Source: Opitutia bacterium UBA7876
GTDB taxonomy: Bacteria; Verrucomicrobiota; Verrucomicrobiia; Opitutales; Seribacteraceae
Length of the DNA: 49,442 nt
Assembly: GCA_002500665.1 (NCBI GenBank)
Contig: DLRY01000020.1
Span: forward strand, 85,027-134,468
Direction of reading: 5' to 3'
Shown here: positions 17,355-25,885 of the stretch, one piece after another
Layout: every line of letters starts with the position of its first letter
How positions within the stretch are numbered: position 1 is the stretch's first letter
Notes under the pieces: generated by a model
Seen by the model: the letters and a program-made list of their open reading frames with translations, nothing else
Database searches by the model: none
Told to the model about the DNA's origin: nothing
Translations under genes and position numbers: made by a program

Positions 17355-19865
17355 TCAGAAACGAAGAATTTTTTCGGGCAGAGCGAATCCCTGCTTCAAG
17401 GAGCGGAGGGTCTTCCAGGAATCGAGGTCCGGGTCGCCCACCTTCACCTCATAAGCTTCTTCCTTCACAAAGACCGGCGGACGGAAGGAAGCACCGCGGA
17501 TCCGCAGGGCATAGACCAGTTCCCCCTTCGAGTCCTTTACCTGGATTACCGGGTTCTTCATCCCCGTGACCTTGATGAGCGGCAAATGCCCGACCGGGTT
17601 TCGGCCATAGTTATCAGTATAGCGTATGGTCTTGGGCCAACCCGGAAACTGGTCCTCGGGCCGTGGGTTGGCCGCATCGAAGAGAAGACGCCAACATTCC
17701 ATTTTGATCGAACCGGACTTGGCATTGAAGCGGGCGATCCCGAAGCCCGAAGCCTTGTCGTGCAAGGTATTGAGCCTTCCTTTGCGGTTTTCCTTGGCCG
17801 GGTTGCCAATGGCGAAGACGCTCAGCTTGTTATCCAGTCCATCCTTATAGTCTCCTGTGTTGGGCAAGCCCGGCGCGGGGCGGTTTCGGACGGGGCGCCC
17901 CTCCTTGTCCGGCCGCCAAGATCGAGGATAACCCGCGGCAATGCTGGGGACGCAAAAAGAGAACCCCGCATCCCCCCAGTCGTCGATCCCGTGGCGCACG
18001 ATGGAGGCCAGGTGCTGGTCGCCTGCGTAGTGAAAGACGAAACCCTTCCTTAATTCGGCAAGGGCTCGGTTGCGACCCGCCTGGGGCCAACCATTGCTGT
18101 CGAGATCGGCCACAATGTATTGTTGGCCGCCCCCGTGATAATTGGCCAGGTTACAGAAAATAGTCTGGGACAAGGCGACCTTTAGGTCCGTTCCCTTCCA
18201 GTCTCCGGCAAAATGGCGGAGGAATTTCAGTTGTCTGTCCCCGAGGAGGACCAAGCCCTCCTTATCCACCGAGGCGGGATCGAAATTCGGGTCCTTGACG
18301 TGATCCGGTCGCCCTTGCCAATCATTCACCTTCCCTTCCGGGCCCGACTTGAACTTTCGGTCTTCCAGGATGGCAAAACCGATCCTTCCGTAGATCATGT
18401 CCCCATAGTAAACCCCTATCCCGCGTTCCACGGGGGTCGGATCGAAGGGAGCGGGGTGGTGAGCGGTCTGGGTTCGCTGAACCGCATTGACGAAATCCTC
18501 GTGCATGGCGAAGCCTCCTTTGGCATGGCCCTTGATTCCCCCGCAGTCCCGGCCCGCGGCGCCCCAGATGTTACCTTGGTAGACGTCGTGGTCATCGGGA
18601 AGGGCCAGAGTCGGACGATCGCGCATAAGATCGCGGAAAGCCCAACCCCAGAGATAGATCTTGCGAAGGTAGTTGAGCACCGCCAATTCAACGGGACTGC
18701 GGTGAATCCCATACCCACCCACGTCCTCGTAGATCTGGTCGCCCGAAAAAAAGAGGACGTCCGGGTTCATGATCCCCACGTTCTCAACCAGCTTGGAGTT
18801 GGGAAAAACCGTAGCCTTGTTGCCGGTAAAACCGGCCACCACAACCTCCTTCTTGTCCACCGGATCCTTGCGGATCACTCCCTCGAAATACCGTTCTTTG
18901 GCCGAACCATCCTTTCTTCTTTGCTCGAAGGCAATGCGGTAGGGAACGTCCCGGGAGTCCTTCCAATCCTTAACCCTGAAGGTCGCAGTGCGGGAAAGAG
19001 GATCGATCGTAGCAACGGCCTGCTTCCTCCATTTCCCCGACTCGTCCTTGGCATCGAGCCGGACCGATCCCGCTTCCTTTTTTCCGAGGGGGGGCATCTG
19101 GGCAGTCAGTTTGAGCGTACCCCGGCTCAAGGTGTGCATGGCATAGAGAATCGGGCCGAACGCGAGACCGGGCCTTGCTTCCACCATCCCGCCTGCAACC
19201 TTCCATTCCGAAAACCAGAAACGGGCGAATCCACCACCCTTGCCGCCCGGGGCGTCGGCGTTGCAACCGATGGCCAGGTTTCCGGAAAGGGTCGCGCTTT
19301 GAACCTGAACGGAAGACAGCCGGACAAGTTCCTTTTCGGTCCCTCCGGCAAGCGCCTTTAAGGACAACTCGTGGGAGCCCTTGCTTTTCGATGGGGACGC
19401 ATCGAGGGTGAGGACCAGATCCCGTAGCGAAGGCACGGCCTTCTCGGACACGGCTTTGCCTATGAACAATTTGCCGTCCGCCCTCACCCCGGCGACCAAC
19501 CCTTTCCCAGTCAGCAAGCTAGCCCGGGGATCCCGCGTCTCGGAATCCATTACGCCGATCAGGAAGCCCGCCGACCCCTTCTTGGAAGGCCCCGGCTCGA
19601 TGCCCAAGCGAACCGATATCGAGAAGGAAGCCTCCGCCGTGTCTTCCTTCAACCCGTGTGTAAGCAGGTGTATGTTGCGGTTCGGCCCGTTGCTCAGGCA
19701 GACGGCCCGGCCGTCTCGAATCCGCCAGTCCTCCATTGGGTTGGCCCAGTAGTGCTCCCCCAACCAGACCCGGTCGTAGGTGTTCTTGAAACCACTGGAA
19801 AAGTCCGCGGCATTGAGTGAAAAGGCGCTGATGAAGAGAAGAAGATACAGGAGTTTCATGGTCAT
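17355..19865 (-). CDS. Exported PhoD-like metallophosphatase-family protein
   Basis: An 836-residue protein with a signal peptide (residues 1-19; an ATG at 19859 is an equal alternative start). Residues about 20-225 look like a beta-rich laminin-G/concanavalin-like domain. The PhoD-like metal-binding domain occupies about 335-740: SGDQIYED (374-381), PDDHDVYQGN (423-432) and a later 'YAGDQHLASI', with the Asp and His metal ligands of the calcineurin-like phosphoesterase superfamily present. It is likely a periplasmic or secreted phosphodiesterase or phosphomonoesterase. Placement among sulfatases suggests removal of phosphate from a glycan rather than a Pho-regulon role, but that is inference. 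Confidence 0.85.
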   Translation of the reverse strand: MTMKLLYLLLFISAFSLNAADFSSGFKNTYDRVWLGEHYWANPMEDWRIRDGRAVCLSNGPNRNIHLLTHGLKEDTAEASFSISVRLGIEPGPSKKGSAGFLIGVMDSETRDPRASLLTGKGLVAGVRADGKLFIGKAVSEKAVPSLRDLVLTLDASPSKSKGSHELSLKALAGGTEKELVRLSSVQVQSATLSGNLAIGCNADAPGGKGGGFARFWFSEWKVAGGMVEARPGLAFGPILYAMHTLSRGTLKLTAQMPPLGKKEAGSVRLDAKDESGKWRKQAVATIDPLSRTATFRVKDWKDSRDVPYRIAFEQRRKDGSAKERYFEGVIRKDPVDKKEVVVAGFTGNKATVFPNSKLVENVGIMNPDVLFFSGDQIYEDVGGYGIHRSPVELAVLNYLRKIYLWGWAFRDLMRDRPTLALPDDHDVYQGNIWGAAGRDCGGIKGHAKGGFAMHEDFVNAVQRTQTAHHPAPFDPTPVERGIGVYYGDMIYGRIGFAILEDRKFKSGPEGKVNDWQGRPDHVKDPNFDPASVDKEGLVLLGDRQLKFLRHFAGDWKGTDLKVALSQTIFCNLANYHGGGQQYIVADLDSNGWPQAGRNRALAELRKGFVFHYAGDQHLASIVRHGIDDWGDAGFSFCVPSIAAGYPRSWRPDKEGRPVRNRPAPGLPNTGDYKDGLDNKLSVFAIGNPAKENRKGRLNTLHDKASGFGIARFNAKSGSIKMECWRLLFDAANPRPEDQFPGWPKTIRYTDNYGRNPVGHLPLIKVTGMKNPVIQVKDSKGELVYALRIRGASFRPPVFVKEEAYEVKVGDPDLDSWKTLRSLKQGFALPEKILRF

Positions 19866-19883
19866 GATCGAGGAATGAGAAAT

Positions 19884-20759
19884 TCAGCTTGCGTAGGGAA
19901 AGGATGGCACGCCCCGCACGCCCAACCCATCCACCACGAAGACCTTGCCCGCGTCGGGTTCCTCAAGGGTTTTGTGCAAACCGGTCGTAACGTATAGTCG
20001 ATCGAGGTTGGGCCCGCCGAAGGCGCAGGCCGTGGTCTCCACGCAGGGAAAGTCGACTTGACCGAGAATTTCACCCGAATCGGCATCGATCCTCAAGACG
20101 GCGCCCCCATGGCATAGGGCCACCCAGAGTTTGCCTTGCGCATCAATAGTCATGCCGTCAGGCGAACTTTCGAAACCGGCTTGTTCGGTGTCGAGGACCA
20201 AGGTGGGTTTTCCTATTTCTCCAGATGCGTTGTCGTAGGGATAGGCCAGGATCTTTTTGGTAGGGGTATCGATATAGTACATGACGGTCGCCTCCGCATT
20301 CCAGCAAATCCCGTTCGAATTGGTCACTCCGGGAACCTTCAGGCTAAGGCGCCCATCCAGGTCGAGCATGTAGAGGTTGGCGTCCCCCGTCTTCTTAACG
20401 GTGCTTATGGTACCCGCCCAGAACCGGCCCGCCGGGTCGCACTTGCCGTCGTTAAAACGGTTGTCGGGGCGCTTGCCCGCCTCCGGATCGGCAAGGTTTT
20501 CCCTCTGCCCGGTTTTCAGTTCAAAGGAATAGATGCCGGAGTCGCCGGCGCAGAGGAAACCGCCGCCCGCCCTCGGCACAACCGTCCCGACGCGCTCGTT
20601 CATATCCCAAACCTCCTCTTCCCCGCTCTCGCCATTGAGGCGAATCAGGGCATGGCCCTCGATATCAACGTAGAGGAGTCGGTCTCCCCAAAAGATGGGG
20701 CCCTCCCCCCATTGGGAAACGCGCGAACCGACCGGACGTACAGAAATGCTTTCGTTCAT
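19884..20759 (-). CDS. SMP-30/gluconolactonase/LRE family lactonase
   Basis: A 291-residue six-bladed beta-propeller of the SMP-30 (regucalcin/gluconolactonase) family. The divalent-metal ligands are all visible: Glu19 (WGEGPIFW), Asn149 (TNSNGI) and Asp201 (SSPDGMTID), with the substrate-side RFND motif at 101-104. There is no signal peptide, so it works in the cytoplasm, probably hydrolysing an aldonolactone to the free sugar acid. It sits between an exported esterase and an exported PhoD-like protein, 18 bases before the latter. This suggests that the operon handles both outside depolymerisation and one intracellular oxidation step. Confidence 0.9.
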   Translation of the reverse strand: MNESISVRPVGSRVSQWGEGPIFWGDRLLYVDIEGHALIRLNGESGEEEVWDMNERVGTVVPRAGGGFLCAGDSGIYSFELKTGQRENLADPEAGKRPDNRFNDGKCDPAGRFWAGTISTVKKTGDANLYMLDLDGRLSLKVPGVTNSNGICWNAEATVMYYIDTPTKKILAYPYDNASGEIGKPTLVLDTEQAGFESSPDGMTIDAQGKLWVALCHGGAVLRIDADSGEILGQVDFPCVETTACAFGGPNLDRLYVTTGLHKTLEEPDAGKVFVVDGLGVRGVPSFPYAS

Positions 20760-20833
20760 TCTTCCTTATTGGTCGCCATGCTGCCGAATGGCAATCCATT
20801 CGTTTCCGGTTTGAAACCTGGTATGGGGAGCAA

Positions 20834-21604
20834 TCATTTCCGATTCTTCTTCTCGCTTGTTTTTTTCCAGGATACGCGGAAGAAGTTCATGGCCAAATCG
20901 TTGACGTCCTCGCCCTCGGGCAAAACGGGCAAGCCCGAACCCTTGGACCCGTAGGCCGTGCATTTTACGCCCAGCAGGTCACATTGCTTCTTGACGAACA
21001 GGGCGTTGTCGGGGTGATGCACCCGGTCGTTTCGGCCCGAGCGGTTGTAGACGAAGATGGGCGGACCATCCCGGCGCAAGAAGGGAATGGTGAGCAGGGG
21101 AGTACCCATGGGTTGCTGGACGGGAAAGATGGAACGAATGCCCAGCTTCTCGGCATGACCGACGTAACAGGCGATGAGGGCCCCTGCCGAACCTCCCGAG
21201 AGGGATATTCTATCGGGATCCAGGTTGTATTTCTTGGCTCCAGCCTGGAGGAAACGGACCGCCTCTGCGCAATGTTTCATTATCTTCAGGTAGTCTTTGT
21301 CCACATGAACGAGAAAGGGATAATTGACGCTCGCGAAAGCCACCCCTTTTGGGTAGTGGCGACGGAGCATCGAACTGCGCGAGAAAAAGGATTTGTCGCC
21401 TCCCTTGAAGCCACCCCCGTGAAAGTATACGACGAGGGGAGCGGGCTTCTTTCCCTCGACCGCCCAGAGGTCGAGCACGCTGCGGTCGAATTCCTTGCTG
21501 TAGCGAAGGTTGCGATAGGTCGGATCGAGCCTTTGGGCGAGACAGTTCGAACCAATCAGGGTGAGGAGAAAAAACAAGGACGAATATCGGATGATCGTGG
21601 TCAT
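20834..21604 (-). CDS. Exported alpha/beta hydrolase (BD-FAE/lipase-like esterase)
   Basis: A 256-residue exported alpha/beta hydrolase. The signal peptide is residues 1-23. The oxyanion-hole motif HGGG is at 62-65 and the nucleophile elbow GGSAG at 137-141 (Ser139); an acid and histidine are likely within 'NRSGRNDRVHHPDN'. It resembles esterases that remove acyl groups (acetyl, feruloyl) from polysaccharides. The ATG at 21604 overlaps the upstream sulfatase stop in an ATGA, so translation is coupled; this start also begins the signal peptide, whereas an upstream in-frame ATG at 21769 would lie inside the sulfatase gene. Confidence 0.85.
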   Translation of the reverse strand: MTTIIRYSSLFFLLTLIGSNCLAQRLDPTYRNLRYSKEFDRSVLDLWAVEGKKPAPLVVYFHGGGFKGGDKSFFSRSSMLRRHYPKGVAFASVNYPFLVHVDKDYLKIMKHCAEAVRFLQAGAKKYNLDPDRISLSGGSAGALIACYVGHAEKLGIRSIFPVQQPMGTPLLTIPFLRRDGPPIFVYNRSGRNDRVHHPDNALFVKKQCDLLGVKCTAYGSKGSGLPVLPEGEDVNDLAMNFFRVSWKKTSEKKNRK

Positions 21605-23151
21605 TGAGTGGATTTGTGTTTCTTTTTTCGCGGGTCCTTGCTTATAGCGAGATTCATTTCCCCTGCCCACTCTTCCCAGCGGTTCCCCATGCCAGTCACT
21701 CGCTCGGGAAACCTGGATGCCAGGTTCCTCGTTTCCGTCCGGTCCCTGCTGAGGTCGTAAAGGGCCCATGGGTTGCTCTTTTGCCTAACGAGTTTCCAAG
21801 GCCCCACACGGATGGCTTGCCAACTCCCGTATTGAAAGAAGAGCGGCTTTTCGCGATTCAACTCTTTCCCGAAAAAGGTCGGGGTCAGGCTTACGCCGTC
21901 CGGTCTGGGAAGGTTTTTTGGGTATCTCGTCCCTTCGCCGGCCAGTTCCATGAAGGTCGGAACGAAATCGACCAAGTGACAGGGCTCGCGGGAGATTGCA
22001 TCCTTCGGAAGGTCAATCCCCGCGGGCCAATGCGCGATCATAGGGGTACAGATCCCCCCCTCCAGACCCTGGACCTTCCATTTTCTGAACGGGCTGTTGG
22101 TTGAATTGGCCCAGGACTGGCCGATGGCCTCGAAGGAACCCACGCTTCCCCATTCGGCCGACGGGTCCTTGCTTCCCCTGCGGGGCCTCTCGTGACTGGC
22201 TCCGTTGTCGACCAGGAAGATGATGAGGGTTTCCTCCAGTTGCCCCAGTTCCTCCAACCTCTTGACCAGGCGCCCTACGTTTTGATCCATCCGGTCCACC
22301 ATGGCGGCATGGATTTGCATGCGCAGGGCTTCCTCCCTTCTCTCCTTTTCGCTGAGAGTCGACCAGATTCTGTGCTCAGGCTCGCTCAGTGGCGTCACCT
22401 CATCATCGAACAAGCCGATCTCCAGTTGCCTCCGATAGCGGGCCTTCCGTACGGCCTCGTATCCCTCGTCATACGCGCCGTCGTACCTCTCGATATCCTC
22501 GGCATGGGCGTGAAGTGGCCAATGGGGCGCATTGTAGGCCAGGTAAAGGAAGAAAGGGGCGTCCCTTCCTTCCTTTTCGTCCAACCAATCGAGGCTCCAG
22601 TCGGTGAAGGCGTCGGTGGCGAAAAAGTCCTTGGGGGGGAGGTATGGCTTGACCAGCTTGTCATCGAAGGCCCAGGTATAGACCGCACGCCAACCCGGTG
22701 GAGCTTCGCCCGGTCTGGCCTTGTCGGCCGGATTCCAGAAGTTGATCGCTCCTCCAAGGAAACCCGAAAAATGATCGAAGCCTCGCCCGTGGGGGTTGAA
22801 GCTCGCATGGTGTTTGCCGGACCACCAAGTCCGGTAACCGGCGGGCTTGAGGATTTCCCCGATGAGGGCGCTGTTGCTGAAGTCACGGTCACTTCGGTGA
22901 TGATACAGCCCCGTCAGGAGACTGATCCGGGTCGTCCAGCACTTGGAGGTGTTGTAGGCTTGGGTATAGCGGATTCCGTTCCTCGCCAGGCGGTCCAGGT
23001 TGGGCGTCCTGATCTCTCCGCCGTAACATCCGAGATCAGAGTATCCCATGTCGTCGGCCATGATGAGAACGACGTTCGGCCGACTTGCTGCAAAGGAAAC
23101 CGATCCCGCAACAAGGGCAAGGCACCCAAGCGCTGGAGGCAAACGCTTCAT
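21601..23151 (-). CDS. Sulfatase family protein with unusual CWTTR active-site motif
   Basis: A 516-residue sulfatase-fold protein with a signal peptide to about residue 22, metal ligands D33-D34 (MADDMGYSD) and 'FLVDNGASHE' later on. The active-site motif reads CWTTR (71-75), so the Cys and Arg are kept but the usual Pro (or Ala) two after the Cys is Thr. The surroundings ('LLTGLYHH', 'LYLAYNAPHWPLHA') are normal, so the fold is not in doubt. Its start overlaps the upstream sulfatase stop (ATGA at 23148-23151) and its stop overlaps the esterase start, so three genes are translationally coupled. It may be a sulfatase with relaxed maturation, or no longer matured. Confidence 0.88.
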   Translation of the reverse strand: MKRLPPALGCLALVAGSVSFAASRPNVVLIMADDMGYSDLGCYGGEIRTPNLDRLARNGIRYTQAYNTSKCWTTRISLLTGLYHHRSDRDFSNSALIGEILKPAGYRTWWSGKHHASFNPHGRGFDHFSGFLGGAINFWNPADKARPGEAPPGWRAVYTWAFDDKLVKPYLPPKDFFATDAFTDWSLDWLDEKEGRDAPFFLYLAYNAPHWPLHAHAEDIERYDGAYDEGYEAVRKARYRRQLEIGLFDDEVTPLSEPEHRIWSTLSEKERREEALRMQIHAAMVDRMDQNVGRLVKRLEELGQLEETLIIFLVDNGASHERPRRGSKDPSAEWGSVGSFEAIGQSWANSTNSPFRKWKVQGLEGGICTPMIAHWPAGIDLPKDAISREPCHLVDFVPTFMELAGEGTRYPKNLPRPDGVSLTPTFFGKELNREKPLFFQYGSWQAIRVGPWKLVRQKSNPWALYDLSRDRTETRNLASRFPERVTGMGNRWEEWAGEMNLAISKDPRKKKHKSTQ

Positions 23152-24833
23152 TTGGCGGGCCTGGGGGGTGTCCGGGCCAATTCCCGTTTCAGTTGCCTCA
23201 GCAAGGCATCGGTCTTTGCCGGGTTCCCGGATGCGACGTTCGTCGTCTCATCGGGATCGGCCTTTTGATCGTAAAGTTCGAGGAAGACCGGTTGCGCATC
23301 CAAGTCTCGATAATCCATCCAGGCAACAAGGCGATGGCCTTCGGTTCGGAGCGAATACCCCATGAGATGATTCTCAAAGAGGTCGCGATCCCAGGATTTG
23401 CCCTGCTGCCTGATGATCTTGCCTTCGACCTCCTTGATCAGGGGACCGAAGAAGGTTTGTCGCATGCCGGGTGAAAGCGGGTTGGCCGCCCACTCCCTGA
23501 GGGCTGGGTTGGGGAACTGACTGAGGGCATGCTTTTTCCATTTGCTTTTCGGCTCATCAAGGAGTGGAACGAAACTTTTGCCCGCCAAGTGGTTGGGCCG
23601 GGGCAAATCGGCCAATTCGCACAAGGTCGGATAAAGGTCGACCAACTCGACCAGAGCGTGAGTCGATTGTCCCCGGGCCTTCATGCCGGGCGTCCACACG
23701 ATGAGTGGCACGCGGGTAGCAATCTCGTAATTGGTGGCCTTTCCCCAAATTCCCATTTCGCCCAAGTGCCAGCCATGGTCGCCCCAAACCATGATAACGG
23801 TGTCCTCGCGGATACCGGCCTGGTCGAGGGCTTCCAGCATCATCCCGATCTGGGCGTCGACATAGCTCACGCAGGCATAATATCCGTGAAGAAGGGTCCT
23901 GGCCAAATCAGGTCCGATGGGTCCGCTCTTGGGAATGCCGTGACGGGTCCGCAGCTCGAAGGATGCGTGCAGACCGGTGGCGGCCCCGCCCTTCGGGGCC
24001 TTGGTTTGACTTGCCAATTCGATTTCGTCCCGGTCGTAGAGATCCCAGTATTTCTTGGGGGCGACGAAATCAAGGTGGGGCTTCTTGAAGCCGAGGGCCA
24101 GAAAAAGAGGCTGACTGGGTTTTCTTTCCAGGTGATCTTCCAGGGTCGCGATGGCCAAACGGGTGCTGAAACCATCACCGTAGACGTGGTCCTCTACGTC
24201 GGCCGCCTCGTAGGCGGGACCGTGAATCAGCCCGCCCGAGCCCGCCTTGCCGTACTTGGCCAGCATCTTCTCCTTGTTGGAGGCCCACAACTCCTGGTTC
24301 TCCTTGAGGGCGTAGTTCCCGGGCAACCACTTCATCTTCGGACATCGGTCATACGCGGGCTTGCGGCTCCAGGAATGGTGGTCGTCGGTCATGCGGGCGT
24401 GGTAGATCTTGCCGCAGTAGACTGCCTCGTACCCATGCTTGATGAAGTGCTGGGGCAAGGTCACGACGTCCGGGTTAAGCTCACGGAAGTAGGCCGTGTT
24501 CTCGATCACGCCGATTTGGTCGGGCCGAGCTCCCGTCATCAGGCTCGCCCTAGATGGACTGCAAATGGATTGCTGGCAGTAGGCACGGTCGAAACGCATG
24601 CCCTCCCCCGCCAGCTTGTCGAGGTTCGGGGACTTGGCTATGGGTGAACCATAGCAACCGAGCTCCGGCCTCAGGTCGTCGATGGCGATGAAGAGGACGT
24701 AAGGACGGTTGCCGTCCGTCCGCCCGGCAAGAGCCGAGAAAAGGACAGACGACAAAAGAAGCCCGACAAGGACGATGGGGTTGAATCGATTCATAGTTCT
24801 GGCGAGGAACAAGGAATCGACGCTTTTGGGCAT
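23148..24833 (-). CDS. Sulfatase, iduronate-2-sulfatase-like
   Basis: A 561-residue sulfatase with formylglycine motif CSPSR at 91-95 ('ICSPSRASLMTGARPD') and metal ligands D52-D53. The 'ALGFKKPHLDFVAPKKYWDLYD' type of segment and overall length are characteristic of iduronate-2-sulfatase-like family members. Two starts are possible: 24833, or the ATG at 24794, which begins directly at a signal peptide and which I prefer. It is the first gene of the seven-gene operon running down to 14486. The substrate is a sulfated sugar; the exact linkage is not readable. Confidence 0.9.
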   Translation of the reverse strand: MPKSVDSLFLARTMNRFNPIVLVGLLLSSVLFSALAGRTDGNRPYVLFIAIDDLRPELGCYGSPIAKSPNLDKLAGEGMRFDRAYCQQSICSPSRASLMTGARPDQIGVIENTAYFRELNPDVVTLPQHFIKHGYEAVYCGKIYHARMTDDHHSWSRKPAYDRCPKMKWLPGNYALKENQELWASNKEKMLAKYGKAGSGGLIHGPAYEAADVEDHVYGDGFSTRLAIATLEDHLERKPSQPLFLALGFKKPHLDFVAPKKYWDLYDRDEIELASQTKAPKGGAATGLHASFELRTRHGIPKSGPIGPDLARTLLHGYYACVSYVDAQIGMMLEALDQAGIREDTVIMVWGDHGWHLGEMGIWGKATNYEIATRVPLIVWTPGMKARGQSTHALVELVDLYPTLCELADLPRPNHLAGKSFVPLLDEPKSKWKKHALSQFPNPALREWAANPLSPGMRQTFFGPLIKEVEGKIIRQQGKSWDRDLFENHLMGYSLRTEGHRLVAWMDYRDLDAQPVFLELYDQKADPDETTNVASGNPAKTDALLRQLKRELARTPPRPAK

Positions 24834-24871
24834 CGGCTCAAGTCCAAAAGGAAAGGAACCGTCTGCAAAGC

Positions 24872-25105
24872 CTACAGGGTAGCCAAAAAAGAGGAGCTTT
24901 CATCGAACTTCCTCAGAATGTCCCACTCGATCTCCTCGAGTCGCTCCTCGTCCAGGCCGTAGGCTTCAAGAAATCCGGAGGAAGGAGCCTTGGCAAAGTT
25001 GTGATCGCTGTTTCCGATCTGGAGATTTTTAACCAAAAGGTTGGCGGGGTAGACGGTGTCGATGAGATGATGCAGTTCTACGCATTCTACACTCGTCCGG
25101 TTCAT
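24872..25105 (-). CDS. Small hypothetical protein
   Basis: A 77-codon open frame between the histidine phosphatase stop and the iduronate-sulfatase-like start, on the same strand. It has no signal peptide, membrane segment or motif that I recognise. The C-terminal part (about residues 50-68) is acidic and helical in appearance (GLDEERLEEIEWDILRKF). No ribosome-binding site is visible before the ATG. It may be a small real gene, or the remnant of a longer one. If it is not coding, this is a gap of nearly 300 bases with nothing else visible. Confidence 0.3.
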   Translation of the reverse strand: MNRTSVECVELHHLIDTVYPANLLVKNLQIGNSDHNFAKAPSSGFLEAYGLDEERLEEIEWDILRKFDESSSFLATL

Positions 25106-25127
25106 GCCGAAGAACGGTAAGAACGAC

Positions 25128-25739
25128 TTATTTCCAATCGCCGGGTCCGATTAGGCCCAAGATGAGAAATTTGCCCTTACCCTTTGGTTCAAGGACGTAG
25201 CAGACGCCCATGGGTTCGGGATAAATACCGGTAGCCGCCTCAAAGGGATCGTCATGGGCCACGATTACGGTATTCTCGCCTTTGGGGGGTATTGCGGAAA
25301 GATAGGGGCTTACCTTCTTTTTCATTTCCGCCATTTGCTCCTTGGTGAAGTCCTCGTAAGGAAGGAAATTGAAGGCTGCGTTCTTGTCATATTCACCGAA
25401 GGCAAGCCATGCGGTTTGCCAAGCTCGGAAATACTCGCTGCTCCACACTTTGCCCACGGGAATTTCATGGAAACGGAAAGCATGTCCGATATGCACCGCC
25501 TCATGCCAACCTTTCTCGCTAAGGACTCGCTGAGTGGATCCGTCGTTAACGTCTGCCTTTACTTGGTCGGCATAGTCCTTCTCGGTCGATGCATGGCGAA
25601 TATAAAGAACCAGTCCGCCCTTCTTCATCTTCTTGATAAGAGCGGCCTTCGATGGTTCCTTTGGAGCGGCGATTGCGCTTAGGCCCGACATTACGAGGCA
25701 AAAGGCCGACAGGACGAGGAGTAGGTTGTTATTCTTCAT
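25128..25739 (-). CDS. Exported histidine phosphatase superfamily protein
   Basis: A 203-residue protein with a signal peptide (1-24) and a histidine phosphatase fold. The catalytic arginine-histidine pair is R48-H49 in 'LYIRHAST' (RHA rather than the common RHG), a 'SSEYFRAWQTA' segment provides the next conserved arginine, and the second catalytic histidine is H162 in 'VIVAHDDPF'. It is therefore probably a periplasmic phosphomonoesterase using a phosphohistidine intermediate. The substrate is unknown. It is transcribed away from the FG-GAP operon, with a 146-base shared upstream region. Confidence 0.8.
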   Translation of the reverse strand: MKNNNLLLVLSAFCLVMSGLSAIAAPKEPSKAALIKKMKKGGLVLYIRHASTEKDYADQVKADVNDGSTQRVLSEKGWHEAVHIGHAFRFHEIPVGKVWSSEYFRAWQTAWLAFGEYDKNAAFNFLPYEDFTKEQMAEMKKKVSPYLSAIPPKGENTVIVAHDDPFEAATGIYPEPMGVCYVLEPKGKGKFLILGLIGPGDWK

Positions 25740-25809
25740 AATGGTTGGATGTTCAGTTAGAGATTTAAAACAGAAGATAATTGAAAAAGACGAGAAATCG
25801 AACCTTTTT

Positions 25810-25824
25810 TGAGACTCGGTCTCA
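25810..25824. promoter_or_regulatory. Perfect dyad in divergent intergenic region
   Basis: TGAGAC and GTCTCA arms of 6 bases flank a 3-base centre (TCG) inside the 146-base gap between the histidine phosphatase and FG-GAP genes. It is bordered by T runs on both sides. It could be an operator controlling one or both divergent genes. A terminator is less likely because no gene ends here. The rest of the gap is AT-rich and probably holds both promoters, although I see no convincing -10/-35 pair. Confidence 0.3.
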
Positions 25825-25885
25825 TTTTACTCAAAGGGCCAAGAATTGCTTGATGGTCCCATGGCAGGCATCATACTGCAGGTAA

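Noticed and set aside
22192..24647. Plus-strand open frames of about 360-370 codons
   Set aside because: Antisense to two sulfatase genes with conserved active-site motifs; no independent support.
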